Below are positions 9,458 to 18,449 of a stretch of 64,000 nucleotides of DNA, piece after piece. The first letter of the stretch is position 1. Each line of letters starts with the position of its first letter. The stretch lies in the NCBI GenBank assembly GCA_018806915.1, contig JAGKQI010000074.1, positions 284,938 to 348,937 of the forward strand, in the 5' to 3' direction. Below the pieces are notes generated by a model. The model worked only from the letters and a program-made list of their open reading frames with translations, did not search any database and was not told where the DNA came from. The translations under genes were made by a program, and so were the position numbers. Origin of the DNA: Phytophthora colocasiae (Eukaryota; Oomycota; Peronosporomycetes; Peronosporales; Peronosporaceae).

Positions 9458-11441
9458 GCAATGTGAATTTGAATCTCCATGCACAAGCTCTGAAAATGAA
9501 GCTCCGGTGGTGTTCGAGATGGAAGATGCCCCAGAAGAACGCACGGTGATTGACTCGACTCTTTGTGTCATGGAGCTCCGACTAGACAAGGTGCAGGTTG
9601 AAGGCGATAACCTTTTGTTTGTGGAGGCTGGTGTACAAGGGCACCGGTTGAAGATGTTGATTGACTCTGGAGCAACGCACAGTATTGTGCGCCGCGATCT
9701 GCTGGTGGCACCCGCTGGAACTCAGGATGAAAGAATTCAGGCTCGCGATTTTGAAGGCAGACTCTCGACAACGTTGTCTCGAAAATTTACTCTGGACATG
9801 ATGGTGGAAGATCGACTCAGTGCAGTCGAGTTGGTTGAATGGCCTCTAAGACAAGATTTTGATGGTATACTTGGGCAAAATTGGCTTCGTAAGGAGAACC
9901 CCGATATTGACTGGTCAGCTAGAACAATTGCGTGGCGTACTTCACCTCGGCGTCGCAATTTGCCACGCGAGTGGACACCACCACCGACGCCTGACACAGA
10001 GATCGAGTATGTTGACGCCGATCAATTTCAAAGAAATCTGCAGTCTGGAATGTATGCTGAAGTTTTCCATCTCGATGTGGTGACAGATGACGGCATCAAG
10101 AAACCGGACCATGAAGTGCAGCTGCTAGTGAAGGAATTTGCGGATTATCTACGGGAAGAATTGCCTGAAGGGCTTCCGCCTGAACGAGACATTGAACACT
10201 CGGTCCAGCTAAAACCAGGGGCGGCACCATCATCGCGACCTCCGTTCCGCCACGCTCACGTCGAGAAAGCAGCACTCCAGGTCTTTGTTGACAAGCTTCT
10301 GCGCAAAAAGTGGATTGAGCGCAGTTCTTCACCATGGGTCTCCAATATTTTCGCTGTGCCTAAACGTGATCCGGTCACAGGGGAATTACCAACGAAGATT
10401 CAGTGGGTGCGCGGCGGGGATCCTTCTAAACCTGTTCGATGGGTTATTGATTATCGCTATGTCAATTCCGTCACGGAAATTCCCCGCATTCCGATTCCTC
10501 GGATCGATGAAATCTTTGACCGCCTTGGAGGAGCTCATGTATTTACGCTGATTGATTTGGCATCCGGCTACCATCAAATGCGTTTGGCATTTGACTCACG
10601 TCAATACACTGCGTTTCGAGCGGGGTCGGAAATCTTTCACTGGTGTGTCGCTCCCATGGGCTTGGCGGGGATGCCAGGCACATGGTCCCGACTGATGCGC
10701 CGAATCTTTGAAAATGACGAACTGTCAGCGTTTGTAGTGGTCTATCTCGATGATATTTGCGTATTTTCGAAGAGTCGGCAGGAACACTTGCAGCATTTGC
10801 GCCGGGTATTCGAGATATTACGCCACGAGAAGCTTTACGCACGGCCTAGTAAGTGCCATTTTGCTCAAGATCAGATACGGTTCCTGGGGCACATCGTTAG
10901 TGGTGACGGCGTTCGTGTCGACCCGGATAAGACAGCAGCAATCGCTAACTGGGCACAACCCCAAAATGTGAAGGACCTGCAAAGATTTCTTGGACTAGCT
11001 GGATACTACCGACGATTTGTGAGGAACTACGCCAGCTTAGTGTTGCCCCTATCCGACTTGTTGAAGAGCACAGTGGAGTGGAAGTGGGGTTCCGATCAAG
11101 AATATGCATTCAATGCGATCAAGCAGACGCTGATCTCTGCTCCCATCTTACGCTTGCCGGATATGTCGCTTCCTTTTCGAGTTACAACTGATGCCTCAAA
11201 GACGTGTGTTGGTGGAGTTCTCAGTCAGCAGATTGACGGCTTTGATCATCCAGTCAGCTTTTACAGCCGTAAGCTATCTGACACCGAGAGCAAGTGGGCA
11301 GCACATGAACAAGAGCTCTACGCTATCAAAACTGCCTCGGGAGGTGGAGATGCTACTTGCTGGGAGGTCACTTCGTGGTACATACCGACAATTCAGCCTG
11401 CCGCTGGTTTTTGCATCACCCGAATTTGTCGCCTAAGATGA
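9240..11441 (+). CDS. Pol N-part: protease, reverse transcriptase, start of RNase H
   Basis: Order: aspartic protease with LIDSGATH (about 9658), RT with KPVRWVIDYRYVN, LIDLASGYHQM and the catalytic VYLDD (about 10740-10755), then the RNase H start (TTDASKTCVGGVLSQQ). The frame is lost after AIKTASGGG near 11340, where the downstream frame takes over (LLGGHFVVHTD). The annotated start is only the first ATG in this frame; translation more likely enters from gag. Confidence 0.9.
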   Translation: MRTLEVVVVLHRLNAMTRSQWTFPTRQPGRLSSSADVSDCASTAVNLATVLVTARRSLRKRQRSTDVNGVSVEQCEFESPCTSSENEAPVVFEMEDAPEERTVIDSTLCVMELRLDKVQVEGDNLLFVEAGVQGHRLKMLIDSGATHSIVRRDLLVAPAGTQDERIQARDFEGRLSTTLSRKFTLDMMVEDRLSAVELVEWPLRQDFDGILGQNWLRKENPDIDWSARTIAWRTSPRRRNLPREWTPPPTPDTEIEYVDADQFQRNLQSGMYAEVFHLDVVTDDGIKKPDHEVQLLVKEFADYLREELPEGLPPERDIEHSVQLKPGAAPSSRPPFRHAHVEKAALQVFVDKLLRKKWIERSSSPWVSNIFAVPKRDPVTGELPTKIQWVRGGDPSKPVRWVIDYRYVNSVTEIPRIPIPRIDEIFDRLGGAHVFTLIDLASGYHQMRLAFDSRQYTAFRAGSEIFHWCVAPMGLAGMPGTWSRLMRRIFENDELSAFVVVYLDDICVFSKSRQEHLQHLRRVFEILRHEKLYARPSKCHFAQDQIRFLGHIVSGDGVRVDPDKTAAIANWAQPQNVKDLQRFLGLAGYYRRFVRNYASLVLPLSDLLKSTVEWKWGSDQEYAFNAIKQTLISAPILRLPDMSLPFRVTTDASKTCVGGVLSQQIDGFDHPVSFYSRKLSDTESKWAAHEQELYAIKTASGGGDATCWEVTSWYIPTIQPAAGFCITRICRLR

Positions 11442-13243
11442 CACGATGGCTTGAGTTTTTTGGTCAGTTTGATTTTGAGCTTGTACACAAGAAAGGCATC
11501 TCAAACGTTGTCGCGGATGCGTTGTCTCGGCCTCCAGTTTGCGTTACTATGGTGGGCTTGTTTGTGTTTAAGACGCGTTATGTCACGCGAGCAGCCAAGC
11601 TTCTGGTCGAAGGAAACGCAGCTTTCATGCCATCAAGCCTTGACGTGCACGCAGCCGAAGCTTTTGTCGGTCACACTTCGCTTTTAGTAGTGGGGGAGGA
11701 TGATCAGTTTGTGAGGGACATCAAAGCGGCGTACAAGAAGGATAAGGACTGTGTCGCTATCATACAAGGAATTCAACGCCAAGATGAACGCGTGATTGCG
11801 AAATACGAGCTCCAGGACGGCATACTTGTTGTGAAAGGGGAGGATGTTGTCCCAGTACTTCGCGTTCCACAAGTCGACACCATACTGCTTCGCTTGATGC
11901 ATGACTTTCACGATGCATCGGTTGTCTCGCACCCTGGAGTTGAACGCACAATGGTTGCCATGCGTCAATATTTCTGGTGGCCAGGGATGCGAGAGCACAT
12001 TTCGCAGTACATTGCTACATGTGAGGCATGCGTGCGCCATAAGTCAGGATCTCGACGGCGCAAGGGACTATTGCAGTCACTTCCAATTCCTAACCAGTGC
12101 TGGCAGCATGTCACCATGGATTTTGTCACAGCACTGCCTAAGAGTGAAGGGTTCGACGCAATTTACGTAGTGGTGTGCAGACTCTCCAACCGGCCATGTT
12201 ATATTCCAACAACGAAGGATGTGGACGCTAAAACTACGGCGCAGTTGTTTTTCGATAACGTGGTGCGCTACTACTCGCTTCCGGAGTCTATCGTTTCGGA
12301 CCGAGATCCGAGATTTACGAGTGAATTTTGGTGCGAGCTGATGTCGATTATGCAAGTGAAGCAACGTATGACCGTGTCTAAGAGAGCTCAAGCTGATGGT
12401 CGTAGCGAGCGACAAATTCGGACACTCGAAGACAGTCTTCGCTGTGTGGTCTCACATTATGGTGACAACTGGCTCAAGATGCTACCGACGGTGGAATACG
12501 CCCATGCAACTTTAGTGTCAACTTCAACACGAGTATCTCCATTTGAAGTAGACAGCGGCCGAAAGCCCCGTTCGCCAATCGTTTTACAGACTCAGCTAAC
12601 TGCGGAAAGCTCGGCAGCCAATCTAACACGGTCTCGGCAAGAAACGATCGAGCTAGCCCAGCGCAATTTGAAGTTAGCCCAAGAACGCCAAGCCAGATAC
12701 TACAACCGTGGATGCCAGCAAGTTTCCTTTGAGATTGGCGACCTAGTCTACGTGGACGCGCGTGTCCTCAGCAGTGAGCTTGGGCAACCTGACTATGATC
12801 CTGAGCGAGATCCTGCATGCAACAAGCTACTTCCTAAGTGGTATGGACCATTTTCGGTCGAGCAGCGTATTGGTGAGAACGCGTACCGAGTGGCTCTGCC
12901 TTATCGATACGTCGCCCGTGGGAGACATGCAACATTCAACGTGGACCAGCTCAAACTCTCGCTAGACGTTCCTGAAATATTTCGAGGGAGGCAGATCACT
13001 AAGAGTGCACCTCGAATGTACGATTCCGAAGGTGAACGAGTGTACGTTATTCGGGAACTGATCGATAAACGGCGTCGACGTGGACGACTTCAGTATCTCT
13101 GCTCGTGGGTGGACCTTCCTGATAGTGAGAATTCATGGGAATTTGAGGAAGACATCAACCATGTTAGTCATTGGGGTGACTTGCTTGAGAGGCTGAAGGA
13201 GCGTCTTCAGGGTCAAACATCGACGAGCCGCAGACGTAGGTAA
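11357..13243 (+). CDS. Pol C-part: RNase H end, integrase, chromodomain
   Basis: It opens in the RNase H C-terminus (FVVHTDNSACRWFL, NVVADALSR). An integrase follows with the HHCC zinc domain (HPGVERTMV...CEACVRHK), then catalytic MDFV, SDRDPRF and the Glu region SERQIRTLED, then the GPF-type linker (KWYGPFSV) and a C-terminal chromodomain (VIRELIDKRR...SWEFEEDI). It integrates cDNA, and the chromodomain may guide target choice. It is in the same frame as gag, one base off the RT segment. Confidence 0.9.
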   Translation: MLGGHFVVHTDNSACRWFLHHPNLSPKMTRWLEFFGQFDFELVHKKGISNVVADALSRPPVCVTMVGLFVFKTRYVTRAAKLLVEGNAAFMPSSLDVHAAEAFVGHTSLLVVGEDDQFVRDIKAAYKKDKDCVAIIQGIQRQDERVIAKYELQDGILVVKGEDVVPVLRVPQVDTILLRLMHDFHDASVVSHPGVERTMVAMRQYFWWPGMREHISQYIATCEACVRHKSGSRRRKGLLQSLPIPNQCWQHVTMDFVTALPKSEGFDAIYVVVCRLSNRPCYIPTTKDVDAKTTAQLFFDNVVRYYSLPESIVSDRDPRFTSEFWCELMSIMQVKQRMTVSKRAQADGRSERQIRTLEDSLRCVVSHYGDNWLKMLPTVEYAHATLVSTSTRVSPFEVDSGRKPRSPIVLQTQLTAESSAANLTRSRQETIELAQRNLKLAQERQARYYNRGCQQVSFEIGDLVYVDARVLSSELGQPDYDPERDPACNKLLPKWYGPFSVEQRIGENAYRVALPYRYVARGRHATFNVDQLKLSLDVPEIFRGRQITKSAPRMYDSEGERVYVIRELIDKRRRRGRLQYLCSWVDLPDSENSWEFEEDINHVSHWGDLLERLKERLQGQTSTSRRRR

Positions 13244-13255
13244 GTCCTGGGAGGA

Positions 13256-13531
13256 TGTAATGTTCGGAGACCATCGCTGAAGAATGTCGTCTATCTACAA
13301 GTTGTGGTGCTCAAGGACTTACAATCCTTACAGTGCGGCCGTGGCCCCTGTTGACAAACAGCCTAATCGCAACCCTTGTATGTTCCCTTCTTGAAGAATG
13401 CCAAGGACTTCGTGAACCAACAAAGGACTTCGAAGGACGTCGTGTTCAGCAACACCTCCGTGTCGAAGTTTCTCACTCTGCATTTTGCACAATACACAAA
13501 ACTTCATCTGAACTAGTGCTCCGTCATTATA
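13256..13531 (+). repeat. 3' LTR of gypsy element in PG2
   Basis: 276 bp, matching the 5' LTR. Preceded by the purine tract GGGAGGA and followed by the target duplication GTCAT. Confidence 0.93.
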
Positions 13532-13759
13532 GTCATGCACTCGGACTACAGCAAATCAAAGGGCGGCTACACTGGATCTCCCACCAGTTCTGTTTCGATC
13601 GAAGGCGTGACGATTTCTGGGCTTACGGGTTCAGCCACCAACCTATATGATATTGTTGCCAACCCCGACGTGGTGTCGGACTGGGCGTTCTCGGGAATCG
13701 ATGTCAGCGCGTCTGCAAATGGTAAGGCTGTTGGCCAGCCAAACAGCATCGACGTGTAA

Positions 13760-14440
13760 AAGTAACAGCCTTGCATTCTTGTCATGTGAATTGGCATCCC
13801 ACCAGTCGAGAGCAGACTGATAGAGCGTAGGGATAGCTAGCCAATGCGATAAAATTGATGTACGATTTTTCTTCAATAACTAGGTTGAGATTTCTTTCAG
13901 TGAGGTCCATTGTGGTCAATTTGCAGAACACTAACGACTACCTACGAGAGGTTGAGGTCTTTGAAGCATCCGCACGCACATGTATTATTGTAGAGATACT
14001 GTCTCGTTCGCACTAGCGGAGATACATGCGCGTATACTGTAGGAAGTGAACCTTGACGTGTAAACCTCGGTGGCCGTGACTTACAAATACAACGAAACCA
14101 AAGTTGACTTACAGGTGCTTCAGTATGCATGCAGGACCGTTTTTTAAAGTACAGTAATGACTGTTTCTTTACAGTCCAGAAACCACTGCATAGATATACA
14201 AGTACGATGTGTCCATCTACGATTCCATTGCAGATGTACAACGCACCATCACGGAACTTGTATTACGTGCTGGTAGTGCCAGTGGCACGCCACTCGATGG
14301 CGTCTGTTTCTCGGTAACCCGATGGCAGGTGGAGTGTCGGAGCGACGACACTATGCCAACGCCATCGTTGCTCAATTCGCACAACCAACCTCACTCCATA
14401 CGATACTGCCGCACGTGTAAGATGGACAAGCAGGTCTATA
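13760..14440. other. PG2 3' flank to Mutator-like element
   Basis: Contains the PG2 3'-UTR motif GCGATAAAATTGATGTACG at about 13846-13864. The rest shows no coding frame I recognise. It ends at the 9-bp target duplication TGGATAGCA (14441-14449). Confidence 0.5.
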
Positions 14441-14682
14441 TGGATAGCAGAGAGAGGGTAGGATCTACAGACAAAGATTAACAAAATACAGAGCGCACGT
14501 AAAATCTACAGAGATAGTGATAAAAATACAGACGCGTTTGGAAGAATACAGACGAGATCACACAAACTACAGAAGGAGAGCACAAAATACAGAATGGGTT
14601 AGCCATCTACAGACAGCGAGGACAAACTACGAATTTCCTCATAGAATATCATGTTTGAGTTACTGTAATACACAAAGCTGTA

Positions 14683-15762
14683 CTAGTGCCAACAACAAAA
14701 ATGAAAGGAAAACGTCAAGATAAACCAGCGCAGTGGTAAAGCCCCCATTGCGTAATTCAAGACATTTGAAAAGCCGGAATGGCAAATATGTATTTGTTGC
14801 TCAGAACTCTTAGTCAAGCAATGCCAGAACGAGGATCGCCGCATCTGGCAGTTTCCTTCCGTTCGAGTCTCAAACTTGTTCCTTCGCTTGGGCATACGGT
14901 AGCGTATGTAGGTCCATCTCCGACAGTACGACCCCAAACGAAAAGATGTCCGCTTTCACATCGTACCGCTCACCCAGCATCACTTCTTGGGCCATCCCCA
15001 GGGAAGTTCCCCTCCAGCCGTCATGGTTTGGTCTTGCTTCTCTTTTGAAATGCCAAAGTCTGTCAGTTTAGCTTCCATTGCATTATTCAGCAGAATATTG
15101 CGCGATTTGAGGTCGCGATGGATGGCTGGAGGCAGGAGTGAGTGGAGATATGTCAATGCGTGGCAAACTTGAAGTGCAATACTGGTCTTCTGGTGATCAA
15201 ACCCAAACTGATGATGATTTTCCTCGTACTTGGTAAGTAGCTCTCGTAAATCACCATTCTCCATGAATTCCAACACGACACAAATATCCGAAAGTGCAAC
15301 CTAAGCCACTCCAACAAACCCGACGATGTACTGCTCGGGAGCTTCGGTGTGCTTTACGTGCGCTTGTCGTTTGCAGCAGCAGATTCCAACACCAATGAGA
15401 AGCAGAGCGAGGACACCACCAAGAAATATGTACCAGACTTTTGAAATATGTACCAGACTTTTGACGTCTTGTTGCTCTCGGGACAGTTTCCTTCTTTTCC
15501 AGCAGACGCAGAGCCAAGACTGCCATCACCATCGAAATAATACCGCAGGAGGTTCTGTAACGCTGGAGAGAGGTTCAACTAGTGTGAACAACGGAAACAT
15601 CATGGTGTCTAGCGAGGTGGTTCCACTGGTGGCAGCGTAGGTCAGGAACGGCGTTGTTGTAGAAAAGTAGCAAAGACAAGGACTCAATTCGCCTCTTCTA
15701 CCGCTGTACATTAACTCAGAACCACCGCTATACACAGCTCTGTTCCCGCCGAATACACGCAC
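14683..15762 (-). pseudogene. Fragment of a TKL receptor-like protein kinase inside the MULE
   Basis: Read on the minus strand, pieces in several frames give an ectodomain-like stretch, a membrane helix (YIFLGGVLALLLIGVGICCC at about 15360-15430), then a kinase segment 14980-15276 with LEFMENGDLRELL, the catalytic loop HRDLKSRNILL and LTDFGIS. After the DFG, the APE region is readable only in another frame (WMAPEVMLGERYDVKADIFS). The N-lobe with the ATP-binding Lys is absent between the membrane helix and the C-lobe. A 20-bp direct duplication (GAAATATGTACCAGACTTTT, about 15425-15464) disrupts the juxtamembrane part. It is a decayed copy of a plasma-membrane tyrosine-kinase-like receptor. Confidence 0.8.
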
Positions 15763-16088
15763 GGATGCAGACGTTCTGTCACTCGAGTCGCCACTGCGTC
15801 CACCCGTATACCCGTCCCCAATACAATAGTAGTCCGCCCCTAGAGCTGACGCACATTTACAGCTGCGTTAGACATCACGACGCCACCGGTTTGCCGTCAC
15901 ATAGTACTCGCTCGAGCCGAGCGCAGGAAACGCCGCTGCTGCTTACCATCTATGGCGGGAAAGTTTAAATGGCAGAGAAAAAAATAAAATATAAAATCGA
16001 ATTATAAAAGGTTTATTGAAGTGGTCTCCGTAAATGAGATGTTCATTCTAAAATTTTCCTCTCAATTTAGGGATCCTTAAGGACTTAC

Positions 16089-16928
16089 TTCATAGAGCAG
16101 TGGCTATCAGGACGATACAGTCGCTGGTGTTGCCTTGAAACCCCAACTGGAATGGCTAAAACCAACAATCCAGTTGAGAATTTCAATCGCCAGCTCAAAA
16201 CCAACACACTATGCGCCGTTTACTCCGATTGAATCCGCTTTTTATTGAGTTACTTAACTGTATTGGTGCCCGACCGATTCTCGTTAAGGCGATGGCAACT
16301 TCTCCAAGAGCAGCACCTCACGTTTTACGGGACTATCGAAAAGCAGCTCGGCGTATTCAACAATCCACACTCTCACCCACTAGCGTCTCAGAATTCCCAA
16401 GCTGCAGCTGCACCCGTAATGAACTTCCAGGAGAAATCTCCTGACAGGCGCTCCATTGCATTCATCACCAGTCTCGATCCGTCTATTACAGACCGAGCTG
16501 CAGAAACACAATCACCTGACATTTCAATACCTCAAGTATCTTCGTGGACAAGTTGTCATGATGATGATATGACAGCTAACACTGACTGCATTTATGTCTT
16601 GCAGAGGTATCGTAAAGATATCGTCGTGCCCTCATTAGCGCTATCGACCTCAAAACTAAAAGCTGATGAGGAGGAAGACCAAAAGGATGAAGCCTTGCAG
16701 TCTGAAGAACAACCAAGAACTGGATGGATAGCTAACTTAATTGACGAATCATATACATGTCGTACATGGTTCAAATTAGGCTGCTGCGTGCATGTTATGG
16801 CAGCGCTGGACGCTCATGGATTGCCTTACGATGGTTCACCGCCACCTCGACGGACGTATCCAAGCAAACGCCACAAGAAGAAACGTGGGCGACCTGCACA
16901 AGTGGGCCACGCTCTGAGTTTACAGTGA
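16089..16928 (+). pseudogene. Mutator-like transposase C-terminal relic
   Basis: From 16089 the frame reads QWLSGRYSRWCCLETPTGMAKTNNPVENFNRQLK, the conserved block of oomycete MULE transposases. After an in-frame TGA near 16231 the same frame stays open to 16928. It ends with a SWIM-like zinc-finger remnant (YTCRTWFKLGCCVHVMAAL, with one Cys replaced) and a basic RGRP tail (KKKRGRPAQVGHALSLQ). The catalytic core upstream is missing; an AT-rich stretch (15960-16080) is there instead. It supports assignment of the surrounding element to the Mutator superfamily, but cannot itself catalyse transposition. Confidence 0.75.
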
Positions 16929-17190
16929 ATCAGCGATACTCAGCGTCTTGCCATGTAGGCCTACAACGTATTTCAAATTATATTGGTTCATTGCATTGAT
17001 CTTTGCTTCTCAACAATTTCTACTATCCTATTCTGCATCCGTCGCTTTGAGCGAACAATGGCTATCAGAGCTCCTTGAGAGTCAAAACTTGCTAGAGATG
17101 AATTGTCGTTTACGACGACATCACAGACGCTCGGCACGGAGCTGTCCACGCGGAGGTCGACGTCTTGCGCATTGACTCCGTGCACTGGCC

Positions 17191-17610
17191 TCATAGCGGT
17201 TCCATCACCTTGGCGCTGACCGACTCGTGGCCAAGGAATTCCAGTACATCTGGCATGTCGCGCGTCACTGGATGATTCAAAATGTCCATGACGATCTGGG
17301 CCAGCACCTGACACCGCTCGTCCAGCAGCTCCTGGTTGTCTGCTAGAATGAGCGTCACGAGTTCGTCGGCCGGCAGCGGCGTCAACGATTCACCCATGAC
17401 CGACACCAGCGCCGAGTGGAGCTGCTTCAACTTGCTAAAGCGTCGGCTAATGACGTACTCATAGCTGAAACCTTCTTCGAGAGGCCCACGTGGAGGCGAG
17501 AAGGTGCTGGCGTTGCTGCACTACACGTACATCCACGCGTTGATAGTCGTGTCCTGGACGACCTCGGTTCGTACGGCATACTTGAGGCTCAGGTTGAAGG
17601 AAAGGTGTAG
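17191..17610 (-). pseudogene. PX-domain gene fragment inside the MULE
   Basis: On the minus strand the frame reads a phox-homology fold: KYAVRTEVVQDTTINAWMYV, then after a stop or frame break, FSPPRGPLEEGFSYEYVISR, RFSKLKQLHSALVSVMGESL, a Pro-rich LTPLPADEL loop, and LLDERCQVLAQIVMDILNHP...LEFLGHESV, ending at a stop at 17191-17193. The RRFSKL basic motif is where PX domains bind phosphoinositides. The fragment is about one PX domain long. The N-terminal strand and the rest are in different frames, so it is probably a captured, decayed piece of a host endosomal/phosphoinositide-binding protein. Confidence 0.65.
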
Positions 17611-18021
17611 TAGTAGTGGTGGTGAAGCTATTGCTGCTGCTAGCTGCTACCGCCTGTGTGAAGGAGGGAGTTTTACTGTAGCGTTTGTGGTTGCTGCTGC
17701 TGCAAAGTGCTCGAAATGTGCAATGGCAGCCAAGTCGCCGCACGCGAAGATATACTCGCGTGACTGCATATTCCCCTGTGGACATGAGTCCGTCCCCACG
17801 ACTTGTATCGACTGTACCGTCGAGAGAAGAGCTTCTGGTAGACGACCTGCGTGTCCAATATGACGTGTGAAGCGTAGGATATACAAAGCCCTTTAAAAAC
17901 GATATTCAGCAAAATTCGTATTAGGCAGGACAAGTACTTACCGCACCCCTTCTGTATTTTGTCTGCGGTTCTGTAGATTTTTTACTTCTGTCTGTAGATT
18001 TTCTGTTTTCTCTGGATAGCA

Positions 18022-18394
18022 CCAGTAAACTACAGTACGAGTTCCGGTTGGAACGGCGTTCGCTGACTCAGTCCGTGCCCACAAGCTTTTCAGCGGCGTT
18101 AGCGGCTGTTTTGCCTGCTCGATTGCAAGCGACAGGTACGCATGGACGGTCTCTTGCTCTTCATTGACGTCAAGGATTAAACGTTTTAATTTAAAACGTA
18201 TTAAAAATGTCGACCAGAAAAGTGCTCGCCATCGAAGATCGCAACGGTCAAGCTAGAGCGAGTAGAGTGGCAAATCGATCAGATGGTGTTACAGTCCTGT
18301 CAGAGGACTCTGGCAACGTAGCAAGCTAATGTTCGCGTTTACTCACTGGCTGAGGAGACACTCTGGCTGAGGAGACACTGCTGGACTCCAGACG
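18022..18394. other. Intergenic region upstream of PG3
   Basis: No gene is seen. There is an A/T-rich palindromic stretch AAACGTTTTAATTTAAAACG (about 18180-18199) and a short direct duplication of CTGGCTGAGGAGACACT (about 18345-18380) just before the PG3 core promoter. Confidence 0.5.
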
Positions 18395-18412
18395 TCACTT
18401 TCCAATTACCTC
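18395..18412 (+). promoter_or_regulatory. Oomycete-type initiator of PG3
   Basis: TCACTTTCCAATTACCTC, 55 nt before the PG3 ATG, is a close variant of the PG1/PG2 motif. Confidence 0.65.
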
Positions 18413-18449
18413 TCGGACAACCACAACTTACTGAGCCCCACTATCAACG

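Larger units (their letters stand above)
8220..13531 (+). mobile_element. Ty3/gypsy LTR retrotransposon with chromodomain
   Basis: The 5312-bp element has 276-bp LTRs (8220-8495 and 13256-13531) that read as identical, and a 5-bp target duplication GTCAT. Order: LTR, putative primer site TGGTAGCAC just after the LTR (about 8499), gag, protease, RT, RNase H, integrase, chromodomain, purine-rich tract GGGAGGA, LTR. Chromodomain plus RT-RNH-INT order places it with Ty3/gypsy chromovirus-like elements. Identical LTRs imply a very recent insertion, yet the frame changes twice (gag to pol near 9440, and in RNase H near 11340). Confidence 0.95.
7317..13759 (+). pseudogene. Polygalacturonase PG2 (GH28), deletion plus gypsy insertion
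   Basis: It is near-identical to PG1 from the signal peptide onward. Two lesions are visible. First, about 26 nt are missing at 7964/7965 relative to PG1, which removes the KIYNQDDC segment with two catalytic Asp residues and shifts the frame. Second, a Ty3/gypsy element (8220-13531) is inserted after GCTATTGTCAT, with target duplication GTCAT at 8215-8219 and 13532-13536. The C-terminal codons resume at 13535 (MHSDYSKSKGGYTG) and end at the stop 13757-13759 (GQPNSIDV). A further difference from PG1 is AGNCLA for AGNGLA. It cannot make an active enzyme. Confidence 0.92.
14450..18012. mobile_element. Pack-MULE-like Mutator element carrying kinase and PX gene fragments
   Basis: A 9-bp direct repeat TGGATAGCA (14441-14449 and 18013-18021) flanks the element. 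The ends are inverted: left GAGAGAGGGTAGGATCTACA, right complement GAGAAAACAGAAAATCTACA. Inside both ends are clusters of ATCTACAGA / AATACAGA words (about 14463-14630 on the left; the complement TCTGTAGATT / TCTGTATTTT at about 17951-18005 on the right), forming degenerate long inverted repeats. Within are a TKL kinase fragment (minus), a transposase C-terminal relic (plus) and a PX-domain fragment (minus). Mutator elements that carry host gene pieces are known as Pack-MULEs. Confidence 0.82.

Noticed and set aside
17700..17870. Plus-strand Cys-rich frame (KCSKCAMAAKSP...CIFPCGHESV) as a zinc-finger gene
   Set aside because: Cysteine spacing does not fit a defined RING or FYVE pattern, there is no start or downstream support, and it overlaps decayed MULE cargo.
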